From assembly GCA_009377445.1 (NCBI GenBank), contig WHUA01000020.1, positions 1-64,000 on the forward strand: a DNA stretch of 64,000 nucleotides, written 5' to 3'. How positions within the stretch are numbered: position 1 is the first letter of the stretch; each line of letters starts with the position of its first letter. Positions 9,560 to 18,469 of this stretch are shown here, one piece after another. A program made the position numbers and the translations under genes. The notes beneath the pieces are model-generated. The model was not told the DNA's origin. It did not search any database and was given only the letters and a program-made list of their open reading frames with translations. This DNA comes from Alphaproteobacteria bacterium. Its GTDB lineage: Bacteria > Pseudomonadota > Alphaproteobacteria > UBA8366.

Positions 9560-12127
9560 ATGCCCGATACCGACAGACGCCAGGAAGCCAGACCGCCGAA
9601 ACCGCGGAAATCCGGCCGGAATGCGCCCCTGTCCCCGGCACGGCGAATGCTGCGAAGGCTGCGCCGGCCGCTCCGGGGCCGGCGGCGCACGGGCGGCGCG
9701 TGGTGGCGGCGCCTGACGCCGACGACCGGCACGATGGTCGCATTGTCGCTGCTCATGGCCGCCTTCTCGATCCGCATCGCCGACCCCGCCTGGATCGAAA
9801 GCGTGCGGGTCCGCACCTTCGACATGTATCAGCGCCTCTCTCCCAGGCCGGCCGCGGACGCGCCCGTCGTCATCGTCGACATCGACGAGAAGAGCCTCGA
9901 CGCCTACGGCCAATGGCCCTGGCCGCGCAGCCTGGTCGCCCAGCTCATCGGCGAGATGGGCAAGGCGGGCGTGTCCGTCGTCGGCTTCGACGTGGTCTTC
10001 TCGGAATACGACCGCCTGTCGCCGGGCGCGGTGGCGGACAGCTTCGACAGCCTGGACGAGGCGTCGCGCCGCGCCCTCGCGGCCCTGCCCAGCAACGAGG
10101 CGGTGATGGCCGAGGCGATGCGCAAGCTGCCGACCGTGCTGGGCCAGGTCGGGCTGCAGACGGCGCTGCCGGCGGGCCACAGGACGACGGAGATCCGCTC
10201 GCCCTTCCGCGCGGAGGCCGGCGGCGACCCTCGCCCCTTCCTGCAGCGCTACATCGGACTGCTGCCGAACGTGCCCGAGCTGGAGGCCGCCGCCGCCGGC
10301 CACGGCATCTTTTCGATCGGCGCGGAGGTCGACGGCAAGGTCAGGCGCGTGCCGCTGCTGGCGCGGATCGACCAGGACATCCGCCCGACCCTCACGCTGG
10401 AAATGCTGCGCGTCGCCGCCGGCACCAACACCCTGATCACCCGGCGCGACGCCGCCGGCATGCAAGCGGTGCAGATCCAGCTTCGGCGCGAACTCGGCGG
10501 CCGTTTACGTCCGGCCGCCGACCTCGGAAGACCGGCGCGCGACGACACGCGCGCCGGCGGCGGCGGCGGTTTCCTCGTGCCGACCGATGCAAACGGGCGC
10601 ATCTGGGTGCATTTCGCGGAGCCCGACGCCTTCAACACGCCCTACAACACCGGCCGCCTCTATATCTCCGCCTCCGACGTGCTCGACGGCCTGGTGGCGC
10701 CGGAACGGCTGCGCGGAAAGTTCGCGCTCGTCGGCACCTCGGCCGAGGGGCTCAAGGACCTGCGCGACACGCCGGTCGCCAGCCGCATGCCGGGCGTCGA
10801 AGTGCACGCCAACATCCTCGAATCGATCTTCGCCGCCGAGGGCGCCTACGCCGCCGCGGTGCGGGACAAGGCGCAGTCCCGGATCGCCGCAGGACAGGAG
10901 CCGGCGGCGGCGCTGCGCCTGGCGCAGGCATCGGTCGACAAGCGCGGCTTCTTCCTGCGCTACCCCAACTACATCAACAGCGCGGAGCTGTTCCTGACCC
11001 TGCTCGCGGGCCTGATCCTGACCTTCCTCATTCCGCGGCTGGGACCGAAATGGACGCTCGCCGGGCTCGCCATCGCGATTGCGGGGCTGATCGCGCTCTC
11101 CTGGTACCTCTACAGGCAGCACCTCCTGCTCGTCGACGCGACCTTTCCCGTGGCGACGATGGTGGCGCTCTACGCGGTGCTGGCCTTCACCAACTACACG
11201 CGCGAGGCCGCGGAGAAGCGGCAGGTGCGGAGCGCGTTCGGCCAGTACCTCTCGCCCGCCCTCGTCGAGCAGCTCGCCGACCACCCGGAGCAGCTCAAGC
11301 TCGGCGGCGAGACCAAGGAGATGACCTTCCTGTTCTGCGACGTGCGCAACTTCACTGCCATCTCCGAATCCTACAAGCGCGACCCGCAGCAACTGACGAC
11401 GCTGATCAACCGGCTGCTGACGCCGCTCAGCAACGCGATCCTGGCGCATGACGGGACGATCGACAAATACATGGGCGATTGCGTCATGGCGTTCTGGAAC
11501 GCGCCGATGGACGTGCCGGACCATGAGACGCATGCCTGCGCCGCCGCGCTCGACATGCTGAAGGCGCTCGATCGCCTCAATGCCGACCGGCAGGCGGAGA
11601 CCGAGGCCACAGGTATTGCGCACACACCGCTCCGCGTCGGCGTCGGCCTCAACACCGGCGAGTGCGTCGTCGGCAACATGGGCACGGCGACGCGCTTCGA
11701 CTATTCCGTGCTGGGCGATGCGGTCAACCTCGCCGCCCGGCTGGAAACCTATTCGACGGAGTATGGCGTCGCCGTGGTCCTGGGCGAAACCACCGCGGCC
11801 AAGGTGCACAACGCCTTCGCGCTGCTGGAGCTCGACCGCATCGCGGTCAAGGGCAAGACCGAGGCGGCGACGATCTACGGCCTGATGGGCGACGGCACGC
11901 TGGGCCGGAGCGCCGCCTTCGCCCGGCTGCGCGACGCCAACGCCTACATGCTCGCCGCCTACCGCACGCGCGACTGGGACGCCGCCGACCGCCTGGCCGC
12001 CGAATGCGCCGCGCTCGAAGGCGCGCCCGCCAGCCTGTATGCTCTCCACCGCACCCGCATCGCCGCCTTCCGCGAAACGCCGCCGCCGGAAGGCTGGAAC
12101 GGCGTGTTCGAGTGGCTGACGAAGTAA
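9560..12127 (+). CDS. CHASE2-domain class III adenylate/guanylate cyclase
   Basis: An 855-residue membrane receptor cyclase. A strongly basic N-terminus (Arg-rich, residues 1-55) precedes one membrane helix (TMVALSLLMAAFSI), then a large extracytoplasmic CHASE2 domain (RTFDMYQRLSPRP through GKFALVGTSAEGLKDLRDTP) and three closely spaced helices near residues 475-560 that end in a short linker. The cyclase catalytic domain covers about 585-770. Metal-binding Asp residues are in TFLFCDVRNFT and KYMGDCVMAF, and FDYSVLGDAVNLAARLE carries the Asp and the Asn/Arg of the active site, which favours ATP and cAMP. What CHASE2 senses here is unknown. The gene shares its 124-base upstream region with the type I secretion operon. 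Confidence 0.93.
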   Translation: MPDTDRRQEARPPKPRKSGRNAPLSPARRMLRRLRRPLRGRRRTGGAWWRRLTPTTGTMVALSLLMAAFSIRIADPAWIESVRVRTFDMYQRLSPRPAADAPVVIVDIDEKSLDAYGQWPWPRSLVAQLIGEMGKAGVSVVGFDVVFSEYDRLSPGAVADSFDSLDEASRRALAALPSNEAVMAEAMRKLPTVLGQVGLQTALPAGHRTTEIRSPFRAEAGGDPRPFLQRYIGLLPNVPELEAAAAGHGIFSIGAEVDGKVRRVPLLARIDQDIRPTLTLEMLRVAAGTNTLITRRDAAGMQAVQIQLRRELGGRLRPAADLGRPARDDTRAGGGGGFLVPTDANGRIWVHFAEPDAFNTPYNTGRLYISASDVLDGLVAPERLRGKFALVGTSAEGLKDLRDTPVASRMPGVEVHANILESIFAAEGAYAAAVRDKAQSRIAAGQEPAAALRLAQASVDKRGFFLRYPNYINSAELFLTLLAGLILTFLIPRLGPKWTLAGLAIAIAGLIALSWYLYRQHLLLVDATFPVATMVALYAVLAFTNYTREAAEKRQVRSAFGQYLSPALVEQLADHPEQLKLGGETKEMTFLFCDVRNFTAISESYKRDPQQLTTLINRLLTPLSNAILAHDGTIDKYMGDCVMAFWNAPMDVPDHETHACAAALDMLKALDRLNADRQAETEATGIAHTPLRVGVGLNTGECVVGNMGTATRFDYSVLGDAVNLAARLETYSTEYGVAVVLGETTAAKVHNAFALLELDRIAVKGKTEAATIYGLMGDGTLGRSAAFARLRDANAYMLAAYRTRDWDAADRLAAECAALEGAPASLYALHRTRIAAFRETPPPEGWNGVFEWLTK

Positions 12128-12200
12128 GGGGCCGAAGGCGCATTTGACGCCGGCCCGCCCACCCGGCTAACACGGGCCGTAAGCAGCCTCAGGAGGGAAC

Positions 12201-13340
12201 GTGTCCACACATCAGCCGCTCGCCGGCATCCGCGTGGTCGAGCTGGGGACCAGCGTCGCTGCGCCATACGGCACCTGGATCCTGGCGACGCTCGGCGCGG
12301 AGGTCGTCAAGGTGGAGCGTCCCGAGGTCGGCGACGACTGCCGCCAATGGGGCCCGCCCTCGGTCAAGGAAGGCACCCGCTCCTTCTTCCTCGTCCTGAA
12401 CGCGAACAAGAAATCCGTCGTCGTTGATTTCACGGACAAAGGCCAGGTCGAGCGCCTTCGCCGCTACATCGTGGAAAAGGCGGACGTGGTGGTGCAGAAC
12501 CTGCGCCCCGGGCTGGTCGAGAAATTCGGCCTCTCCGCCGCCGCGCTGATGAAGGAGAACCCGCGGCTGATCTATTGCCACAGCGGCGCCTTCGGCAACG
12601 CCGGCCCGTACAAGGACCGGCCGGGCTACGACCCGCTGATGCAGGCCTGCGGCGGCATCATGAGCGTCAACGGCGAGGAAGGCCGCCCGCCGGCGCGCGT
12701 CGGCACCTCGATCGTCGACATGGGCACCGGCATGTGGTGCGCCATGGGCGTGCTGGCGGCGCTCAACGACCGGCACAAGACCGGCCGGGGCTGCCGCATC
12801 GACACTTCGCTCTACGAGACGGCGCTCGGATGGATGCACTACCACGCCGCCGGCTACTACGGCACCGGCAAGCCGCCGAAGCGCGTCGGCTCGCAGGCGC
12901 CCGGCATCGCCCCCTATCAGGCCTATGAATGCGCCGACGGCTATCTCGTCATCGCGGGCGCGAACGACCGGCTGTTCCGCAAGATGAGCGAAGCGCTCGG
13001 CCATCCCGAATGGGCGGACGACCCGCGCTTCAAGTCGAACCCCAGCCGCTGGGAGCATCTCGCCGCCCTCAACCCGATGATGGAGGCGGTGCTGAAGACG
13101 AAGCCCCGCACGCACTGGCAGGACAAGCTGGATGCGGTGGGCGTGCCGAACGCGCCCACCCAGTCGATGGACGAGGTCGTGGCGCATCCGCAGACCAAGG
13201 CGCTCGGCATCCTCCAGGAGACCGACGACAAGGCCTTCACGCTGATCGGCATGCCGATGCAGTTCGACGGCGAACGGCCGCCGCAGCGCAGGGGCTCCCC
13301 TGCCCTCGGCGAGCACACGAAAGAGATTTTGGGAGATTGA
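12201..13340 (+). CDS. CaiB/BaiF family CoA-transferase (class III)
   Basis: A 379-residue class III CoA-transferase. The GTG start at 12201 is preceded by a strong Shine-Dalgarno sequence (AGGAGGG). N-terminal LAGIRVVELGTSVAAPYG and TLGAEVVKVERP are the family CoA-binding signature. The nucleophilic Asp is in SIVDMGTGMWCAMG near residue 173. The C-terminal VVAHPQTKALGI is also typical. It would move CoA between carboxylic acids; substrates cannot be read from sequence. The enoyl-CoA hydratase gene starts 6 bases downstream, so the pair probably activates and hydrates an unsaturated acyl-CoA in a catabolic route. Confidence 0.9.
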   Translation: MSTHQPLAGIRVVELGTSVAAPYGTWILATLGAEVVKVERPEVGDDCRQWGPPSVKEGTRSFFLVLNANKKSVVVDFTDKGQVERLRRYIVEKADVVVQNLRPGLVEKFGLSAAALMKENPRLIYCHSGAFGNAGPYKDRPGYDPLMQACGGIMSVNGEEGRPPARVGTSIVDMGTGMWCAMGVLAALNDRHKTGRGCRIDTSLYETALGWMHYHAAGYYGTGKPPKRVGSQAPGIAPYQAYECADGYLVIAGANDRLFRKMSEALGHPEWADDPRFKSNPSRWEHLAALNPMMEAVLKTKPRTHWQDKLDAVGVPNAPTQSMDEVVAHPQTKALGILQETDDKAFTLIGMPMQFDGERPPQRRGSPALGEHTKEILGD

Positions 13341-13346
13341 CCGCCG

Positions 13347-14141
13347 ATGCGTACCGACTTCGACACACTCGAGCTCGACCGGGTCGAGGACCATGTCCTC
13401 GTTGTCACGCTCAACCGGCCCGAGCGCGCCAACGCGATGAACACGCAGATGGGGCTCGACCTCCGCGACCTGTGGCGCGACCTCTACGTCGACCAGGAGG
13501 ACGTGCGCTGCGTGATCCTGACCGGCGCGGGCGAGAAGGCGTTCTGCGCCGGCGGCGATCTCAAGGACCGCGACGGCATGACGGACGCGCAATGGTTGCA
13601 CCAGCACGCCATCTTCGAGCAGGCGGTGACGACGATGCTGGATGTGCCGCCGCCGATCATCGCCGCCGTCAACGGCGTCGCCTACGGCGGCGGCTGCGAG
13701 TTCATCCTGCTCGCGGACTTCGCCTACGGCGCGACCAACGCGCGGCTCGCGCTGACCGAGGTGACGCTTGGCATCATGCCGGGCGCCTGCGCGACGCAGA
13801 TGCTGCCGCGCGCCGTCGGCATCCGCCGCGCGAAGGAGTTCCTGCTGACCGGCGCGCCGTGCTCCGCCGCGGAAGCGCTGGAATGGGGCATTCTCAACAA
13901 GGTATGCGAGCCGGCGAAGCTGATGGACGAGGCGCTGGCGACGGCGCGGAAGATCTGCGCCAACGCGCCGATCTCGATCCGCCAGGCGAAGAAGTCGCTG
14001 AACGTGGCGACCCAGGTCGACATCCGCAACGGCTACATGTTCGAGCTCGAGGCCTACAACCGCATGGTCCCGACGGAAGACAGGCTCGAAGGCATCCGCG
14101 CGTTCAACGAGAAGCGCAAGCCGGTGTACCGGGGGAAATAA
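13347..14141 (+). CDS. enoyl-CoA hydratase/isomerase family protein
   Basis: A 264-residue crotonase-fold protein. The first oxyanion-hole segment is GAGEKAFCAGGDLKDRDGM near residues 62-78 and the second is AAVNGVAYGGGCEF near 107-120. A Glu that could serve in catalysis lies in ARLALTEVTLGIMPG near residue 135. The C-terminus GIRAFNEKRKPVYRGK is typical of the family. It could hydrate or isomerise an enoyl-CoA made by the preceding CoA-transferase. The TAA stop abuts the first copy of the RAYT palindrome, which also has a T-run suitable for termination. Confidence 0.9.
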   Translation: MRTDFDTLELDRVEDHVLVVTLNRPERANAMNTQMGLDLRDLWRDLYVDQEDVRCVILTGAGEKAFCAGGDLKDRDGMTDAQWLHQHAIFEQAVTTMLDVPPPIIAAVNGVAYGGGCEFILLADFAYGATNARLALTEVTLGIMPGACATQMLPRAVGIRRAKEFLLTGAPCSAAEALEWGILNKVCEPAKLMDEALATARKICANAPISIRQAKKSLNVATQVDIRNGYMFELEAYNRMVPTEDRLEGIRAFNEKRKPVYRGK

Positions 14142-14144
14142 ATA

Positions 14145-14190
14145 GGGGACAGAGCCCTATTTCCAAAAATAGGGCTCTGTCCCCTTTTTT
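14145..14190. repeat. RAYT-associated perfect palindrome, left copy; possible terminator
   Basis: Two 18-base arms (14145-14162 and 14167-14184, starting GGGGACAGAGCCC) are perfect inverted repeats with a 4-base loop and are followed by TTTTTT at 14185-14190. This is the form of a rho-independent terminator for the enoyl-CoA hydratase gene. The identical palindrome occurs at the end of the transposase gene, so it is read as the REP-like substrate of that transposase. Confidence 0.9.
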
Positions 14191-14288
14191 CCGGTTGACA
14201 ATCTTCGGTTGTTGCAGCGAAATCTTCGTGCGCCACATCACGCAACACACGTCACGCAGCAGGCATGCACCAAGAGAAGGGCCAGCGA

Positions 14289-14984
14289 ATGCCCCGCGCT
14301 CCACGCGCCGTCGTACCGGACATCCCCCATCATCTGACTCAGCGCGGCAACCGCCAGGCACAGGTGTTCTTCGGCGACGACGACCGGCGCCTCTATCTCG
14401 CCTGGCTGCGGGAATACGCCGACAAAGCCGGCATCGACGTGCTCGCCTATTGCCTGATGCCGAACCACGTCCACCTGGTTGCCGTGCCGCATGAGCCGGA
14501 TGGCTTCCAGCGGCTGCTTCGACCCCTGCACGCGCGGTACGCGCAGCACGTAAACAGGCGCTTCGGCTGGTCCGGGCACCTCTGGCAGGGCCGTTTCTTT
14601 TCGGCGGCGATGGACGAGCCGTATTTCTGGACGGCCATGCGCTACGTCGAGCGCAATCCGGTCCGCGCCGGGATGACGCAGCGCGCCGAAGACTATCGCT
14701 GGTCGAGCGCCCAGGCGCATTGCGGGTTGCGACGAGACGCGGTCCTGAGCGGCAGCCCGCGCTGGCGGGCGCTCCTGTCGGAGGTGCGCGACTGGCCGCG
14801 TTGGCTCGAGGACGACGAGCCGGCGGACCGCCTCGACGCCGTACGCCTGCACACCGAACGCGGTCTTCCCTGCGGCTCGGAGCGCTTCATCCGCATGCTG
14901 GAAAGCGCCGCCGGACGCCGGCTGCAGCGCCAACCGCCGGGCAGGCCCCGCAAATCCGATAAAGGGGACAGAGCCCTATTTTGA
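14289..14984 (+). CDS. REP-associated tyrosine transposase (RAYT, IS200/IS605-related Y1)
   Basis: A 231-residue Y1 transposase. The start at 14289 follows an AAGG ribosome site; an ATG 24 bases upstream is less likely. N-terminal VVPDIPHHLTQRGNRQ is the RAYT signature. The HUH motif is MPNHVHLV near residue 63, and the catalytic Tyr is in RYVERNPVRAG near 120. GHLWQGRFFSAAMDE is also typical. RAYTs are single-copy, domesticated relatives of IS200/IS605 transposases that cut REP palindromes. The gene is bracketed by two identical 18-base-arm palindromes and its own stop codon lies in the loop of the right copy, so the whole unit is about 0.87 kb. Confidence 0.93.
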   Translation: MPRAPRAVVPDIPHHLTQRGNRQAQVFFGDDDRRLYLAWLREYADKAGIDVLAYCLMPNHVHLVAVPHEPDGFQRLLRPLHARYAQHVNRRFGWSGHLWQGRFFSAAMDEPYFWTAMRYVERNPVRAGMTQRAEDYRWSSAQAHCGLRRDAVLSGSPRWRALLSEVRDWPRWLEDDEPADRLDAVRLHTERGLPCGSERFIRMLESAAGRRLQRQPPGRPRKSDKGDRALF

Positions 14985-15013
14985 GCCGCGGAAATAGGGC
15001 TCTGTCCCCTTTT
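14964..15013. repeat. RAYT-associated perfect palindrome, right copy; overlaps the transposase stop
   Basis: Arms at 14964-14981 and 14992-15009 are identical in sequence to those at 14145-14184, with a 10-base loop (14982-14991) and TTTT after it. The last six codons of the transposase are inside the left arm and the TGA stop is the first part of the loop. Confidence 0.9.
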
Positions 15014-15055
15014 CCCCAGCGCGCTTCTACATGCGGAAGGAGCTGTGATACCGAC

Positions 15056-15598
15056 CTACCCTTTGTCCCCCGCCAGAATCCGCAGGTTCTTCGCCACGTC
15101 GTAAGGCCGTTCCAGCAGCGTCTCGGGGTTCCACTCGCTGCGGTCGATGCCGAAGAAGTCGCCGCCGTAGACATGGATCGCGCCGCTGAGGCGCGGGATC
15201 GGGTTGGTGACGGAGTGGATGATGTCCTTGCCGAGCGGCACGGCGTCCCGCACGCCGAGCGCCTTCGCGCCGGCGGCCTCGATCCTGCCGCCCTTCTCGT
15301 CCTCGATGCGGCGCCAGAAGATATTGTCCTCGCGCCCGGTGTAGACGCCGATCACCGCCCACATCTCGTGATTGTGCGGCATGATCGTCATGAACTTGCT
15401 CCAGATCGCGTTGATAATGGTGAGGTCGGGCGCCTTGTGGATGAGCTGCACGCCGCCCTGCTCCGGCTCGCCGAGGCCCTTCAGCACGCCCGCCGGATCG
15501 TCGACCGCGCGGGCGACCACCTCGCGCACCGCCCGCTCCGCATGGGCGTCCCTCAGCGCGGCCTGGCAGTCGGCGACGAAACGGTCATGGTCGAACAT
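15056..15598 (-). CDS. cysteine-dioxygenase-like cupin protein
   Basis: A 180-residue protein with a single cupin fold close to the cysteine dioxygenase type. Candidate metal ligands are the His pair in MPHNHEMWAVIGVYTGRE near residue 90 and the later His in DIIHSVTNP near 146. The substrate is not known; family relatives oxidise small thiols or act on carboxylates. The ATG at 15598 has a strong Shine-Dalgarno (GGAGGAAC). It starts 12 bases after the stop of the RraA-family gene, so the two are in one operon and may act on the same C4-C5 oxoacid-type pathway (inference). Confidence 0.75.
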   Translation of the reverse strand: MFDHDRFVADCQAALRDAHAERAVREVVARAVDDPAGVLKGLGEPEQGGVQLIHKAPDLTIINAIWSKFMTIMPHNHEMWAVIGVYTGREDNIFWRRIEDEKGGRIEAAGAKALGVRDAVPLGKDIIHSVTNPIPRLSGAIHVYGGDFFGIDRSEWNPETLLERPYDVAKNLRILAGDKG

Positions 15599-15610
15599 GG
15601 CGTTCCTCCT

Positions 15611-16294
15611 TCAATACCCCTGCTTGGTCATCAGGTCGTAGCGCACCTTGTCGTGCGCCTCGACCGGGTCGACGCCCTTGCGCACCTCCTCCACGATGGT
15701 GTCCTCGACGGTCTTGAACAGCTTGGCGAACTTCAGAACCTCGGCCATGTGCTGCTGCGGTATCACGCAGACGCCGTTGTCGTCGGCGAAGATCAGGTCG
15801 CCGGGATGCACCGGCACGCCGCCGAGCTGGACCGGGATCGCGTAGCCGGCGCAGGCGCAGCGGTTGCGGATCGACTTGGTGATGCGGCCCTTGCCGTAGA
15901 CCGGCAGGCCGAGCTGCTTGTACTCGTCTATGTCGCGCGTCACGCCGTCGATGACGCAGCCGACCAGCCCGAACTGCCGCGTCGTGAAGCCGGCGACGCC
16001 GCCGTAGCTGTTGATGTCCATGACGCCGCCCTGGTCGATCACCAGGATGTCGCCGGGATGGCCACGCTTGACCGCCTCCAGCGTGCCGAGCACCGGCGAC
16101 TCGTCCGCCTCGCCGACCGGCACGAGCTTGAGCGTCGCCGCCGGGCCGACGATCTTGGCGCAGTTGTCCCATAGCGGATCGATGCCGAGCGGCTGTCCGT
16201 CAATGCCGAGCCGGTCGAGCCCGTCCGAGACGTTCGCCGTCGACAACAGGCGGTATTCCGCGATCATCGCCTTGAGTGCAGCGTCCTGCGTCAT
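15611..16294 (-). CDS. RraA family protein (4-hydroxy-4-methyl-2-oxoglutarate aldolase-like)
   Basis: A 227-residue RraA-like protein. The ATG at 16294 follows AAGGAGAAG. Family motifs are TANVSDGLDRLG near residue 20, VIDGVTRDIDEYK near 110 and GVPVHPGDLIFADDNGVCVIP near 155-175, which carry the Arg-Asp and Asp-Asp pairs of divalent-metal aldolases of this family. Members cleave 4-hydroxy-4-methyl-2-oxoglutarate or decarboxylate oxaloacetate; some bind RNase E instead. The metabolic role is favoured by the co-transcribed cupin and the adjacent MFS transporter, which is transcribed divergently 69 bases away. Confidence 0.88.
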   Translation of the reverse strand: MTQDAALKAMIAEYRLLSTANVSDGLDRLGIDGQPLGIDPLWDNCAKIVGPAATLKLVPVGEADESPVLGTLEAVKRGHPGDILVIDQGGVMDINSYGGVAGFTTRQFGLVGCVIDGVTRDIDEYKQLGLPVYGKGRITKSIRNRCACAGYAIPVQLGGVPVHPGDLIFADDNGVCVIPQQHMAEVLKFAKLFKTVEDTIVEEVRKGVDPVEAHDKVRYDLMTKQGY

Positions 16295-16363
16295 GATCTT
16301 CTCCTTACGGCAGTTCAGGGCGGATAGTGTAGCGCAATCCCCGTTTCGTGCTAAACGGGCCGG

Positions 16364-17566
16364 ATGCGCGATCTCCTGCGAAGCGACGCCGTCATCTCGC
16401 TGCCGACAATGTTCGCCGGCCAGCTCATCCTGACCACGGCGGCCTACACGCTGCCGGTGGCCGCGCCCGCCGCGCTGCCCGACATGGGCGTGCCGGCGGT
16501 CTTCGTCGGCTTCTTCACGAGCGCGATCTACCTCGTCGCCATGACCGCCGGCCTGTTCACCGGCCCGCTGCTGAGCCGCCTCGGCACCGTCAGGACCATG
16601 CAGTGCCTGCTGCTCGCCGCGTTCGCCGGCATCGTTCTGTTCAATCTCGGCTGGTGGGCGACGGCGGCGCTCGGCGCCATGACCATCGGCCTCGGCTCCG
16701 GGCCGATGAACCCGAGCGGCTCCTACATCCTGGCGCGCACGACGCCGCCGCGCTGGCGGCCGTTCGTCTTTTCGGTCAAGCAATGCGCGACGCCGGCCGG
16801 CGGCATGCTGGCCGGAATCATCGTCCCGGCGGTGCTGGTGCGCTACGGCTGGCAGGCGGCTGTCGGCACGGTCGCGCTCGGCGCGGTCCTCGTCATCCTG
16901 GCGATCCAGCCCGCGCGCAGGCGGCTCGACGCGGAGCGCCCGCCGCTCCGCCGCGTCAGCCCCGGCTCGGTGATCGAGCCGATCAAGCTCGTCCTGCGTG
17001 TGCGCGAGCTGCGGGCGATCTCGGTCATGGGCTACATCTACGCCGGCTGCCAGCTCACCTTGGCGTCCTACCTCGTCGTCTACCTGACGGAGCGGCTGGC
17101 GCTGCCGATCGCGACGGCCGGCGCGCTGTTCGCGGTGTTCAGCTTCTGCGGCATCCCGGTCCGCATCTTCTGGGGCGCGCTTGCCGAGCGCGTGCTCAGC
17201 ACGCGGTCGATCCTGATCCTGACGGGGTTCCTGATGGCCGCCGGCTTCGCGCTGACGGCGAGCTTCACCCGGGACTGGCCGGTGTGGGCGCTGGGCCTCG
17301 TCACCGCGCTGCTCGGCTTGAGCGCGAACGGCTGGGTCGGCCTGTTCTTCGCCGAGCTCGTCCGCATCGCGCCCGAGGACATGGCCGGCGACGCCAGCGG
17401 CGGCGGCCAGTTCTTCGCCTATGGCGGAATCATGTCGATGCCGCTCATCTTCGGCGCCATCGTCGCCGCGACCGGCAGCTACATGGTGGGTTTCTCGGTG
17501 CTGACCGCGCTGTCGCTCGGCGCGGCGGCGCTGCTCGTGGCGAGCGTGGGGAAGCGCAAAATATAA
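16364..17566 (+). CDS. MFS transporter
   Basis: A 400-residue major facilitator with about 12 hydrophobic helices and no signal peptide. The cytoplasmic loop between helices 2 and 3 reads GPLLSRLGTVRTMQ, a weak version of the family A-motif. The central loop near residues 185-205 is basic (ARRRLDAERPPLRR). Being divergent from the RraA/cupin operon, it could import the substrate of that pathway; this is inference from position only. Confidence 0.85.
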   Translation: MRDLLRSDAVISLPTMFAGQLILTTAAYTLPVAAPAALPDMGVPAVFVGFFTSAIYLVAMTAGLFTGPLLSRLGTVRTMQCLLLAAFAGIVLFNLGWWATAALGAMTIGLGSGPMNPSGSYILARTTPPRWRPFVFSVKQCATPAGGMLAGIIVPAVLVRYGWQAAVGTVALGAVLVILAIQPARRRLDAERPPLRRVSPGSVIEPIKLVLRVRELRAISVMGYIYAGCQLTLASYLVVYLTERLALPIATAGALFAVFSFCGIPVRIFWGALAERVLSTRSILILTGFLMAAGFALTASFTRDWPVWALGLVTALLGLSANGWVGLFFAELVRIAPEDMAGDASGGGQFFAYGGIMSMPLIFGAIVAATGSYMVGFSVLTALSLGAAALLVASVGKRKI

Positions 17567-17572
17567 GCCCCG

Positions 17573-18394
17573 TCACGTCCCTACGTGCAGCGTGCTCACA
17601 AGCCCCCGCAAGGTGGCGATCACGCTGAGTGGCGTGAGCAAACCGGTCGCCGGGTTCTCGGGCGACGGGATGCCCTCGATGATCATCGTGAAGCGGGTCG
17701 AATCCGCATCCACCTTGATGGTGTGCTTGTTGCGCTCCTGCGCCGGGTCGGCCCAGATCTCGATGGTGGTTCGGTCGGCGCCGATGCCGGCCATGCTGAG
17801 CGCGGCGGCGACGTTGACGTTGGCCGGGAACCCGATCGCCGCCTCGCGCGCCGAGCCCTTGAAGACGAGCAGCGGCTCGGCGAGGTTGCTCACGTCGATG
17901 CCGTGCTTCTCGAGATGGGGCGCGCCTTTGACGCTCTTCGGCGGCTTCTCGGTCTTCATGGTGACGGAATGGATGGTGCCCTCCGCGGCGGCGCGCACGG
18001 CGTCGAAACCGACCAGCGCGCCGGTCGGCACGACGATGCGCGCGCCGGTCTCGGCGGCGCGCTTCTCCAGGTGCGGGCGCGTCAGCAGCGCGGCGCAGGA
18101 CATCGGCATGAAGATGCGCCCGGCAGCGATGGCGGCCTCCGCGACCTCGTCGAAGGCCGCCGCGGGCGCGCATTCGACGACGACGTCCGCCACCGCAGCC
18201 AGCTCGGAAAGCGGCAGCACCGGCACCGGGCGCTTCAGGGCTTTGATGCGCTCCGCCGCCGCCGCGCGGTCGCGCGCCGAAACGGCGACCAGCGTCAGCC
18301 CGGGGATGCCGTCGTCGAGCCTGCGGGCGACTTTCGCCCCGATCGTCCCGAACCCTCCGATGGCGACCCGATAGGCAGTTGCCCTGGCGGTCAT
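17573..18394 (-). CDS. nadX: aspartate dehydrogenase (NadX-like)
   Basis: A 273-residue NAD(P)-dependent enzyme of the L-aspartate dehydrogenase family. The Rossmann motif is IGGFGTIGAKVA near residues 12-23. The family-specific C-terminal domain shows GFPANVNVAAALSMAGIGADRT near 190-210 and NPATGLLTPLSVIATLRGL near 245-265, close to the conserved T-G-x-L-T-x-L-S motif. It would oxidise aspartate to iminoaspartate/oxaloacetate and may feed NAD synthesis in place of NadB. Some relatives act on other amino acids, so the substrate is probable, not proven. The gene converges on the MFS gene with only 6 bases between stops. Confidence 0.82.
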   Translation of the reverse strand: MTARATAYRVAIGGFGTIGAKVARRLDDGIPGLTLVAVSARDRAAAAERIKALKRPVPVLPLSELAAVADVVVECAPAAAFDEVAEAAIAAGRIFMPMSCAALLTRPHLEKRAAETGARIVVPTGALVGFDAVRAAAEGTIHSVTMKTEKPPKSVKGAPHLEKHGIDVSNLAEPLLVFKGSAREAAIGFPANVNVAAALSMAGIGADRTTIEIWADPAQERNKHTIKVDADSTRFTMIIEGIPSPENPATGLLTPLSVIATLRGLVSTLHVGT

Positions 18395-18469
18395 GGCGTC
18401 CTCCCCCGTTAACTGGCCCGTTGAACTGGCCGATTGATTTGCGGTGCGGCCTCCCGATATGACTTGGGC

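Noticed and set aside
14145..15013. Paired identical palindromes considered as CRISPR repeats
   Set aside because: Only two copies, each a perfect palindrome, separated by one transposase gene; no spacers or cas genes.
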